A DNA stretch of 5,613 bases, from NCBI GenBank assembly GCA_947629805.1, contig CANRFE010000081.1, positions 1 through 5,613 of the forward strand, given 5' to 3'. The notes below the pieces were generated by a model. That model was not told the DNA's origin. It saw only the letters and a list, made by a program, of their open reading frames with translations, and did no database searches. Both the position numbers and the translations under genes were made by a program. The DNA comes from an uncultured Clostridia bacterium. GTDB taxonomy: Bacteria; Bacillota; Clostridia; TANB77; CAG-508. Position 1 is the first letter of the stretch. The number at the start of each line of letters is the position of its first letter. This document shows positions 1 to 5,613 of the stretch, one piece after another.

Positions 1-606
1 CAGGCACAGATACTCATTCTTGCAAATAGAAGAAACTTTCTTCCACGCTTCTGGCACGATGCCGATGTTACATACTCCTTCAATTTCATTTTCTTCTTGA
101 TACTGCCTTACAGGAAGAGTTGTTTTGCACATCCGTGTTCTTGCAATCCCATACATGTCAATCTTGTTTTTTGATACATAAAGACGATTTTGTGGAGCAA
201 AGGAAATCTGATTCATTGCATAAATAAACTCCTGCCCACTAATCTGACAAATAACATCAGGATCCATCTCTTCAATATCAATCGGCTCTTCATCAATAAT
301 TCCGACCTTTATCTTTCCGTCACCGGCTTTTACTTCCAATTCATTATTGCATCTTTTTAATTCTGCAATCTCTCCAAAATTTGAAAGTGAATTAATGCTC
401 TCTTTTACCGTATTAGACAGATAAAAGGTTTCATCTTCTTCTACCTCCGACACGGAAAAAACCGACATAATTTTAATTCCAATCTGGGCATCTGTTGAGA
501 CAAACAGTCCCATTCCAGTCTCATGATTTATTTTTAAAATCATGTCATTTTTTGTTGCTGCCACAGCATTGACAGCTTCTTTTATTTCTTTCATCTTTGC
601 TTTCAT
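1..606 (-). CDS. DNA polymerase III beta sliding-clamp-like protein (partial, N-terminal 202 aa)
   Basis: The ORF opens at ATG 606-604 behind AGGAGGT (619-613), with 7 nt between AGGAGG and the ATG. It stays open to the window edge, giving 202 codons; bacterial clamps are about 370 aa, so roughly half is visible. A second ATG at residue 5 (594-592) is less well placed. Resemblance to DnaN is by pattern, not search. Residues 1-16 form a helix like the first clamp helix. Strand-like segments follow, with LKRCNNELEVKAGDGKIKV (83-101) matching the end of clamp domain 1. Residues 119-166 look like the start of domain 2: SGQEFIYAMNQISFA, then RLYVSKNKIDMYGIARTRMC and TTLPV, matching the clamp pattern of a strand pair ending in an ATDGHRLA-like turn. 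IVPEAWKKVSSI (183-194) matches the IIPxKAL helix of domain 2. The region after helix 1 seems shorter than in chromosomal DnaN. If correct, it is a ring-forming DNA processivity factor dedicated to this element and a likely partner of the helicase encoded just upstream. A different beta-rich family cannot be excluded. Confidence 0.6.
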   Translation of the reverse strand, partial: MKAKMKEIKEAVNAVAATKNDMILKINHETGMGLFVSTDAQIGIKIMSVFSVSEVEEDETFYLSNTVKESINSLSNFGEIAELKRCNNELEVKAGDGKIKVGIIDEEPIDIEEMDPDVICQISGQEFIYAMNQISFAPQNRLYVSKNKIDMYGIARTRMCKTTLPVRQYQEENEIEGVCNIGIVPEAWKKVSSICKNEYLCL

Positions 607-630
607 TTAAAAACCTCCTAAATTCCTAAA

Positions 631-3600
631 TTATTTACTAAAAATACTAAATAATGATACTTGTCCTTTTATTTCTTTTTGTCTACTGTTTAAGATTTCG
701 AAAAATCCTTTCCAGTTATCATTATCCATTTCTTTCACAGATTCTTTCTTTGATTTATTTTCAGTACCAAAGCTAAAAATCGATCCAAAATCAAAAGTAT
801 GACTATTTCCGACAAAGAAACATTTTTCGTCCGTTATATCATTAATTAGCAAATTTTTTTTACTATTTTTTAACTTTGAACTGTGCATGGAAATACATTG
901 AAACATTTTTTGTATTTCTTCAGGATTAGAAACCTCTCCGTTTTTCAGCCTTCTTGCCAATTCAATTTTAGGGTCAATTCCTTTTGCCATCGCAGAAAGT
1001 CCTCTTGACGAAAACTCTCCTCCTTGAATTGCAGAAACAGCCACCTGTTTTTCTGCCATCAAAGATAGAACCTCTAATTGCATTGTATTTTGACTTACAA
1101 TATAATAGGTTCTACACTCTTCCGGCTGTATTAACCGATAACTTCTTCTTGAAGCCTGCCATAACGTATCCAGTCGAAACCCAAGTTGATAAAAAATAAG
1201 CGTGGGAAAATTATATAATTGCCCCTCACTCTTCCATACAAAGTCCATTCCGGTTTCGACAAGACGCGGATTTGATATAATCACGTTATATCCCTTCGCT
1301 TCTACTTTTTTGCGAAACCAGCTTTCACGTTTTGACGCTGTAACACTACTTGCTTCAATCGTCAAAACTTTAGCACTGGACACATTGCTTTCAATAACTT
1401 TTTTCAGCCTTTCAAGGATAAAGAAATCTATTTTTCTACCGCTTTTTTCTATGTAGATATAACAGTTCCTTCCTTCCATTAATTCAGACTTTACTATTTG
1501 AATAAGTTCTTTTTCCTTATTCAATAAATTTCCATCCGCTACAACGCCTTCAAAGTTATACGGAGCCACTACTATTTCATCCTTAATCGGGCTATAAACC
1601 GGATGCATTCCATAAGGCTTATCCGGATAAAACAGATTATATTGCAATGCTTGCACACCCATGGATGGGCATTGCATTTGCTTGGCATAATTTTGTAATT
1701 TTTTTGTAACACGAATAACTTCATTTTTGATTTTATCTTCTATTGGAACAGAAACTATTTTTTCATTTAATGCCGGTAGTCCTTCACTCAAATCTGAGAT
1801 TTGAAGCTGAACTGTACTCTCCAACAAAAAATCTTTCATAATTTGTGGTGAAATGCCTGGTCGCAATATACTACGCGACGACTTGTAGCCTCTGGAACAG
1901 GTATTATATTTATACTCGTCCTTGACCTTTCTTCTTTTTTCCGTCACGCCGTACATACTGTTCCAAGCTGCTTCGCCTCTATCTCCATTAAATTGAAATC
2001 CCAATTTAACCATTTTGGAAGGATCTAACTTCCAAAACATATAGAATAGACCGACAGCCTTTCCATTCGTAAGCGTTCCCGTCAAAGCCAAAGTCTTTTT
2101 TGAGCTTTTTACAAAAGCTTCAAAAGCCATTGCTTGTGCTGACGTTGTTTCGTACAAATGCGCTTCGTCCGCAATAAAAAAGTCGAAAAACTCTTTCATT
2201 TTCAACTTAATGTATCTTGCCGCAGAAAATTTTCTTGCGCCAAGAGATATTGTTTTTTCCTCATTTTCACCAATCTTCAGTTTCCAAACAGTATCTCTTC
2301 CCTTCTTTACCTTATGCCAATGTATTTTTGCCTGTTTTCCAATATTTTTACACTGACTTCCCCACAGCTTATTCCCACAATGGTAGCAATAAGTATTATA
2401 GGTAGTCTGCGTTTCAAAATCATTGGCTTGCAGAACTTCTACATCGTCTAATTTTCCTGTCTTTTTAAGCAATAATTCGCCACAATATGGACAAATCATT
2501 CCATACTCTTTTTCAGAATAATCAGCCTCTTTACGCCATGTAGATTCACCACAATCCGGACATTTCTTCATGCCAAAAAGCCTTTTTACAACTCTTCCGG
2601 CATTATCAAGACAAGTTTCACAATAGGAAATTTTTTTGTATTGATACCCTTCTTTTGTGGGTATCGGAGCTTTCATGTCTCCGAGTTTTGCAAACTCTTT
2701 AGAAAACACAAATAAATGCTTCCCTTTTGAATAAAATTCCCTATTATGATTTATCTTTATCAATTGCTCCAAACTACGCACTGCCACGCAATTAAGATTT
2801 GCTATTTCTTTTCCTTCTGCCACCCACTTGTCTACCAAGTGCGATGGACATAATACAGCAAGCTTATAATTGACCAGGTCTTTTTCAAAAACATCTTTTA
2901 GTTTTACGCCTTTATGCGACTCCAAGTATTGCTTATTGTAAAAGGAATCACAAATAGCCAATCCCTGCAGGCTCTTTCCTGTTCCCATATCTTCATTAAT
3001 GATTACGTATTTTGCATTTTCAAGGCGCGCAACTGCAGCATTAATACAATTTCCCTGCGCAGGAAATAATCTCTTGCTTCTAGTTGCCGTATAGTCACAG
3101 CAAAATCCGTCTTCTTTAATTAAGGGATGTATGAGCTTTTCCAAATTTCTTACAATGTTCTGCCCATACTTTGAGTAGTAATCATCTAAATTACTAAACG
3201 ATAAAGGAAAAACTTCCTCATCTGTAATTTTAATTTTTTTCGCCCGCAGCCCTGAACTAATAATGTCTTTTAAGGTATCATCATTTAGCGATATTTCTAT
3301 AACAAAAATATCACTCAAGGATATTTCCCCATGTCCTAAATCAATTTTTCTATTCAGACTCATCTTGACGCAGTTTTTTTCAAAGCTGATCAAGTTAAGT
3401 CTTTCACATTCATTCAAAATATAAGGAATCCACTCCCTTAAAATAGGCAAAGAAAATCTTTTCATTAAAAAAGAGAAAAAGTCCTCTTCCACCCTTTGCT
3501 TGCTTGTAATAACGTATCGTCTATTGATGGCATCAGATACAATCAATGCAGATGTAACTCTATCTCTTCCAGAATTAAATCTTTCAATATATCTGTTTGC

Positions 3601-3798
3601 CTTACATAATCCACCATCGCTTTGAAATGGCGGACAATATGTTTTGTCATCCACAACCACGTTTTCATGTGTAGCTGCAGCCGCAAAGGACCTTACGTTT
3701 ACATCCGACCTGTCATAGACAGAGTAGACCAAATATCTCCCCGCTTTTTCAATTAGGAAGTCTAAAAAAACTTCCTGAAAACCTATTCTTGCTATCAT
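631..3798 (-). CDS. SNF2-like DEAH-box helicase/translocase with zinc-binding insert and C-terminal clamp-binding motif
   Basis: This 1055-aa superfamily 2 ATPase is expected to move along or remodel DNA or protein-DNA complexes in the cytoplasm. Domains in order: residues 1-240 unassigned; a SNF2-type entry motif around LFPAQ (244-248); Walker A EDMGTGKS at 269-276 (K275); motif Ia LAVLCPSH at 313-320; a Cys-rich insert with four CxxC knuckles (C393/C396, C413/C416, C436/C439, C471/C474, plus C483), probably two zinc ribbons; the Walker B box DEAH at 544-547; motif III LTGT at 572-575; a second RecA lobe with motif V around VETGMDF (847-853) and motif VI QASRRSYRLIQ at 881-891, close to the SNF2 QxxxRxxRxGQ form but with Ile in place of Gly. 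Residues 985-1040 look like a linker. The chain ends in QVSLF (1046-1050) and five more residues, a fit to the bacterial clamp-binding motif. The start ATG is the only candidate, but its ribosome site is separated from it by a hairpin. It is likely cotranscribed with the methyltransferase upstream and the clamp-like gene 24 bp downstream. The ATPase assignment is firm; the biological role is inferred. Confidence 0.9.
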   Translation of the reverse strand: MIARIGFQEVFLDFLIEKAGRYLVYSVYDRSDVNVRSFAAAATHENVVVDDKTYCPPFQSDGGLCKANRYIERFNSGRDRVTSALIVSDAINRRYVITSKQRVEEDFFSFLMKRFSLPILREWIPYILNECERLNLISFEKNCVKMSLNRKIDLGHGEISLSDIFVIEISLNDDTLKDIISSGLRAKKIKITDEEVFPLSFSNLDDYYSKYGQNIVRNLEKLIHPLIKEDGFCCDYTATRSKRLFPAQGNCINAAVARLENAKYVIINEDMGTGKSLQGLAICDSFYNKQYLESHKGVKLKDVFEKDLVNYKLAVLCPSHLVDKWVAEGKEIANLNCVAVRSLEQLIKINHNREFYSKGKHLFVFSKEFAKLGDMKAPIPTKEGYQYKKISYCETCLDNAGRVVKRLFGMKKCPDCGESTWRKEADYSEKEYGMICPYCGELLLKKTGKLDDVEVLQANDFETQTTYNTYCYHCGNKLWGSQCKNIGKQAKIHWHKVKKGRDTVWKLKIGENEEKTISLGARKFSAARYIKLKMKEFFDFFIADEAHLYETTSAQAMAFEAFVKSSKKTLALTGTLTNGKAVGLFYMFWKLDPSKMVKLGFQFNGDRGEAAWNSMYGVTEKRRKVKDEYKYNTCSRGYKSSRSILRPGISPQIMKDFLLESTVQLQISDLSEGLPALNEKIVSVPIEDKIKNEVIRVTKKLQNYAKQMQCPSMGVQALQYNLFYPDKPYGMHPVYSPIKDEIVVAPYNFEGVVADGNLLNKEKELIQIVKSELMEGRNCYIYIEKSGRKIDFFILERLKKVIESNVSSAKVLTIEASSVTASKRESWFRKKVEAKGYNVIISNPRLVETGMDFVWKSEGQLYNFPTLIFYQLGFRLDTLWQASRRSYRLIQPEECRTYYIVSQNTMQLEVLSLMAEKQVAVSAIQGGEFSSRGLSAMAKGIDPKIELARRLKNGEVSNPEEIQKMFQCISMHSSKLKNSKKNLLINDITDEKCFFVGNSHTFDFGSIFSFGTENKSKKESVKEMDNDNWKGFFEILNSRQKEIKGQVSLFSIFSK

Positions 3799-3838
3799 AA
3801 CAATAGGGAAGCGACAATATCGCTCCCCTTAACCTCCT
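3799..3838 (-). promoter_or_regulatory. Stem-loop between the Shine-Dalgarno and the helicase start codon
   Basis: The 43-bp gap before the helicase holds a strong AAGGAGGTT, with AGGAGG at 3838-3833 just after the methyltransferase stop. That is 34 nt from the ATG at 3798-3796, and nothing Shine-Dalgarno-like lies nearer. Between them is an inverted repeat: arms 3828-3820 (GGGGAGCGA) and 3814-3806 (TCGCTTCCC), eight of nine positions paired with one C-A mismatch, and a 5-nt loop TATTG. Folding it would leave about 4 + 7 = 11 nt between Shine-Dalgarno and ATG, a workable spacing. No ATG, GTG or TTG lies in the helicase frame between the in-frame TAA (3831-3829) and this ATG. The bases after the stem (TATTGTT) are only a weak U tract, so a terminator or attenuator is the less likely alternative. 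Confidence 0.6.
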
Positions 3839-3841
3839 TTT

Positions 3842-4897
3842 TTATTCTAGTACCTCAATTTTACCATTATTTTGAATGATGGTAACGGACACCTGTGTCG
3901 ATGTCTGCGTGACTTCTTCAATATTGCCACTTTCATCCATATCATCAAATGTCCGTTTGATTATCCGGGCACATCCTCTTTGCAAATGAATGTCTTTCCC
4001 TTCTACAGTTCCAGTCAACCCAGAACCGCAGCCTAAAGTTGACAAAAGATATAAAGTGTTAATGTTAGGCATAACCGGCGGTCTTGCCAGCTCATCTGTT
4101 TCATGGAAATCCCCTATTACTAATTGCTCATAATTCTTTTTTTGGGGGTCTATTCGAACAAAATCGGCATATGCCTTTTCAGAATCAAACACTTGCGAGG
4201 TGAAAATCTTAACATCCTTTTCAAAAGAAGAAAAAACATTAATTTTATCTTTACCTTCCCAACTTTCTGGGACAACAGGATAATCTTCTTTTTTACGGTA
4301 CATATATTCATCCAAAATCCCATTGTTAATCATTGCATCTTTAGATTTCCGACCAATAAATACAATTTGTTTATATTTATCATATTCGCTGTCCATAAAA
4401 CGAAACTCATACAATGGACAAAATTTTGACAAATACGCCCTTAAAAAAGATTTATTTCTGGCCGTAGCAATCGAAACAATCAAAACTAGTATTCCTTCAT
4501 TTGCCACATATCCAGATAAACGTTTGAGGAATTCAACTTCAACTCTGCCATTCTCTCCTTCTATATAAGGAGGATTTGCAAAGCAAAAACTGAATACTCC
4601 ATGACTAATCTTCGTAGAAAGAAAATCCGTCTGGAGAACCTCAAATATCTCCTCATCCTCTTTTAATTTCATGGCAGCTTCTTTTTGCAACTCTACTGCA
4701 AAAATTTTCCGTTGGTTACAAGCCTTTGTAACCATTTTAACTGCCGAGCCATCTCCTGCAGATGGTTCAAGTATACATACTTCTTCATCCGGAAAGAGAA
4801 ACAACTGACTTATTTTCTGACAGTGGGAAAGGTCGGTGTAATAAGCACCAGCTTTCTCAATATTCCTACTTGTTTGATAAAATCCGTTTTCTTTCAT
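3842..4897 (-). CDS. Class I SAM-dependent DNA methyltransferase (DUF6094-like)
   Basis: This 351-aa protein probably transfers a methyl group from S-adenosylmethionine to DNA, most likely to adenine N6. Seen in the sequence: a GAYYTD segment at residues 17-22, like the region before motif I in N6-adenine methyltransferases; motif I EPSAGDG at 44-50 (SAM binding); an acidic residue ending a strand, AVEL at 67-70 (motif II-like); and the catalytic motif IV NPPY at 108-111. The Rossmann-like part spans about residues 15-185. The remaining C-terminal part (about 190-351) includes a Gly-rich stretch, LGCGSGLTG at 288-296. From memory, the overall pattern resembles the DUF6094 methyltransferase-like proteins of Firmicute mobile elements; this was not searched. 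No restriction endonuclease or specificity subunit is next to it, so it may be an orphan. It overlaps the membrane-protein gene by 32 nt. The helicase ATG is 43 bp downstream. Some NPPY proteins modify RNA or protein (glutamine) instead of DNA, so the substrate is inferred. Confidence 0.85.
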   Translation of the reverse strand: MKENGFYQTSRNIEKAGAYYTDLSHCQKISQLFLFPDEEVCILEPSAGDGSAVKMVTKACNQRKIFAVELQKEAAMKLKEDEEIFEVLQTDFLSTKISHGVFSFCFANPPYIEGENGRVEVEFLKRLSGYVANEGILVLIVSIATARNKSFLRAYLSKFCPLYEFRFMDSEYDKYKQIVFIGRKSKDAMINNGILDEYMYRKKEDYPVVPESWEGKDKINVFSSFEKDVKIFTSQVFDSEKAYADFVRIDPQKKNYEQLVIGDFHETDELARPPVMPNINTLYLLSTLGCGSGLTGTVEGKDIHLQRGCARIIKRTFDDMDESGNIEEVTQTSTQVSVTIIQNNGKIEVLE

Positions 4898-5204
4898 GCC
4901 TCCTCCTTTCTCTTTTTCTAACTTTTATTTTCCACCGGACAGCTTTAAATAATGTACTAACCTTGTTACATATATCTAAAACTATAATCCCCGGTAAAAA
5001 AATTAATACCATCGCCACAATTCCCATCGGGGAACGTTTTGGTAATTTTTTGAGAAAATCGGAGTCAAGAAAAACATACAATTGTCCAAACAAATAGAGA
5101 ATTGTTACAAACAAATCGTATATTCCACCATCTGGTCCAAAATACCTTGAACCACCAATTACTTGCACTACATTCCTCGCCAACTGATATATAAGGTAAA
5201 CCAT
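4866..5204 (-). CDS. Small two-pass membrane protein with very basic C-terminal tail
   Basis: The ORF has 112 codons. The start ATG (5204-5202) is set by AGGAGGT (5215-5209), with 5 nt between AGGAGG and the ATG, so the start is well supported. Two hydrophobic segments are visible: about residues 29-46 (around LFVTILYLFGQLYVFL) and about 60-78 (around GIVAMVLIFLPGIIVLDI), joined by a short positively charged loop (LKKLPKRS). The first 17 residues are moderately hydrophobic and may lie along the membrane. The last 25 or so residues are extremely basic (KIKVRKRERRRHERKR), which by the positive-inside rule suggests a cytoplasmic tail able to touch nucleic acid or acidic lipid. No family is recognised. 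The final 32 nt overlap the methyltransferase start, and the three Arg codons AGG AGG AGG of the tail are also the methyltransferase's ribosome binding site. A membrane anchor for a mobile-element DNA-processing complex is possible but is inference only. Confidence 0.65.
   Translation of the reverse strand: MVYLIYQLARNVVQVIGGSRYFGPDGGIYDLFVTILYLFGQLYVFLDSDFLKKLPKRSPMGIVAMVLIFLPGIIVLDICNKVSTLFKAVRWKIKVRKRERRRHERKRILSNK
4899..4907 (-). promoter_or_regulatory. Ribosome binding site of the methyltransferase, inside the preceding gene
   Basis: The sequence AGGAGGAGG lies directly before the methyltransferase ATG (4897-4895) with one C between. Its first AGGAGG leaves a 4-nt spacer. In the frame of the preceding membrane-protein gene the same nine bases are three consecutive Arg codons. 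Ribosomes finishing that gene must cross this site, so the two genes are probably translationally coupled. Confidence 0.75.
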
Positions 5205-5216
5205 AATAACCTCCTT

Positions 5217-5528
5217 TTAAAAAAACTCTTCTCTAAATTTAATTTCTGGAAGATTATATTTTGAAGATATATCTAATACCTTTAATAAATCCTCCATCAC
5301 CTTAAATTGCACAACGATTTCGACATCTTTCTCGTTGTGTACTATGACTTTTGCCCTTTTAAGGACAGGTCCTACAAAAGGCATTTTCTCGGAAATAGAA
5401 CACAACTTATCACGGTAGTCTCTTTCGATACTACTAAATCTATTAGGACTACCAGTCGAAGGGGGTCGCAAAAAAGTTCTTTTTATCCGACTTTGCTTCT
5501 TCCTGCGTATTTCCATAAACCTCTTCAT
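5217..5528 (-). CDS. Small hypothetical protein, start uncertain
   Basis: This ORF has 103 codons from ATG 5528-5526 to TAA 5219-5217. An AGAGG (5542-5538) lies 9 nt before that ATG, a modest ribosome binding site. The predicted N-terminus is very basic (residues 1-20, with RRKK and RIKR clusters) but overlaps the preceding acidic reading frame by 80 nt, so it may not be translated. Other in-frame starts are ATG at 5516 (residue 5), TTG at 5405 (residue 42) and ATG at 5384 (residue 49); none has a clearly better Shine-Dalgarno. The C-terminal half (about residues 49-103) looks like a small alpha/beta fold: a strand-like KVIVHNEKDVEIVVQF, then a helix-like MEDLLKVLDISSKY, ending in REEFF. No signal peptide or membrane segment is seen and I recognise no family. 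The next gene begins 12 bp downstream behind AGGAGGT, so the two are probably cotranscribed. The ORF could also be the C-terminal domain of the upstream protein reached by frameshift. Confidence 0.5.
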   Translation of the reverse strand: MKRFMEIRRKKQSRIKRTFLRPPSTGSPNRFSSIERDYRDKLCSISEKMPFVGPVLKRAKVIVHNEKDVEIVVQFKVMEDLLKVLDISSKYNLPEIKFREEFF

Positions 5529-5613
5529 TTAATTTTTCCTCTTCAGCCACCGGAATCACTTTTTCATTTTCCTCGTCATTAGGCTTGTTTAAAGTGGTTT
5601 CTGTTGCAGCCAC
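5449..5613 (-). CDS. C-terminal end of an unidentified acidic protein (partial)
   Basis: This is an open frame entering from the window edge at 5613, with 54 codons before a TAG at 5451-5449. The start lies outside the window. The visible tail is strongly acidic and low in complexity (11 Glu and 3 Asp in 54 residues), has runs such as DEENE and AEEEK, and ends in a short hydrophobic/aromatic tip, NFFATPFDW. It looks like a disordered acidic tail rather than a folded domain. I do not recognise a family. The frame is continuous with whatever lies upstream, so this is probably the 3' end of a longer gene heading the same operon. Its last 80 nt overlap the start of the 103-codon ORF in the +1 frame. 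A one-base slip near the C5 run (5465-5461) would fuse the two, so the stop could be real, a site of recoding, or a sequence error. Confidence is moderate that the frame is coding and nil on function. Confidence 0.5.
   Translation of the reverse strand: MAATETTLNKPNDEENEKVIPVAEEEKLNEEVYGNTQEEAKSDKKNFFATPFDW

Larger units (their letters stand above)
1..5613 (-). other. Probable single operon of a mobile-element DNA-processing module
   Basis: All six coding frames are on one strand with junctions of -80, +12, -32, +43 and +24 bp. Each start except the uncertain 103-codon ORF has a strong AGGAGG-type site. I found no convincing promoter or U-tailed terminator at any junction; the only hairpin (3828-3806) has a poor U tract and better explains helicase translation. 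Both ends run out of the window, so the operon promoter and terminator are not seen. Confidence 0.6.

Noticed and set aside
984..1456. Plus-strand open frames of 71 and 84 codons opposite the helicase gene
   Set aside because: They lie antisense to conserved helicase motifs, have no good ribosome sites and show no recognisable protein features. The same applies to the other plus-strand frames at 2158-2451, 4124-4568, 4685-5097 and 5307-5582.
1652..1675. CCCAT/ATGGG palindrome flanked by GCAATGC/GCATTGC within the helicase gene
   Set aside because: The arms are interrupted by a 7-8 nt bulge, the sequence codes for ordinary helicase residues (around MQCPSMGVQAL), and nothing suggests a regulatory role there.
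3806..3828. Stem-loop read as an intrinsic terminator after the methyltransferase
   Set aside because: The following bases TATTGTT are a poor U tract, and the Shine-Dalgarno just upstream would be left without a gene. Bridging the ribosome site fits better, though attenuation is not excluded.
4793..4807. QLFLF at residues 31-35 of the methyltransferase, resembling a clamp-binding motif
   Set aside because: It lies just before motif I in the folded core, where hydrophobic residues are expected for structure, and is not at a flexible terminus. Probably coincidence.
631..4897. Assignment of the methyltransferase-helicase pair to DISARM or BREX
   Set aside because: The required partner genes (DUF1998 or PLD proteins for DISARM; PglZ or BrxC for BREX) are absent from the window, and the clamp-like gene is not part of either.
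5353..5382. Imperfect inverted repeat (11 of 14 positions pair around AAGGAC/GTCCT)
   Set aside because: It lies inside the coding region of the 103-codon ORF, has three mismatches, no U tract and no matching copy elsewhere in the window.

Overview
The window (about 35-40% G+C by eye) is fully coding on the minus strand and carries one compact gene string read from position 5613 down to 1. Low G+C, strong AGGAGG-type ribosome binding sites, tight gene packing and the gene content all suggest a Firmicute of the Clostridia type. The genes look like accessory DNA, most likely a large conjugative element, plasmid or phage-like element, rather than core chromosome. That placement is inference: no integrase, relaxase, origin or attachment site is visible.

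Layout in transcription order: (1) the acidic C-terminal end of an unidentified protein (5613-5449, start outside the window); (2) a 103-codon ORF of unknown function (5528-5217) overlapping gene 1 by 80 nt in the +1 frame, with an uncertain start or a possible frameshift fusion; (3) a small protein with two predicted membrane segments and a very basic tail (5204-4866); (4) a class I SAM-dependent DNA methyltransferase with EPSAGDG and NPPY motifs (4897-3842), overlapping gene 3 by 32 nt; (5) a 1055-aa SNF2-like DEAH helicase/translocase with a four-CxxC zinc-binding insert (3798-631); (6) the first 202 codons of a protein resembling a divergent DNA polymerase III beta sliding clamp (606-1, cut by the window edge). 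Gaps are 12, 43 and 24 bp or overlaps. None holds a convincing terminator, so a single operon is likely. There is no gene-free stretch over 300 bases, and I saw no rRNA, tRNA, CRISPR array or insertion sequence.

The most interesting reading is that genes 4-6 form a DNA-processing module. The helicase ends with QVSLF five residues before its C-terminus, which fits the bacterial clamp-binding consensus QL(S/D)LF, and the very next gene looks like a sliding clamp. The element may therefore supply its own clamp and a helicase that docks on it, with a methyltransferase acting on the same DNA. A second unusual point is the helicase's translation start. Its only good Shine-Dalgarno sequence lies 34 nt upstream of the ATG, and a stem-loop between them would shorten the effective spacing to about 11 nt.
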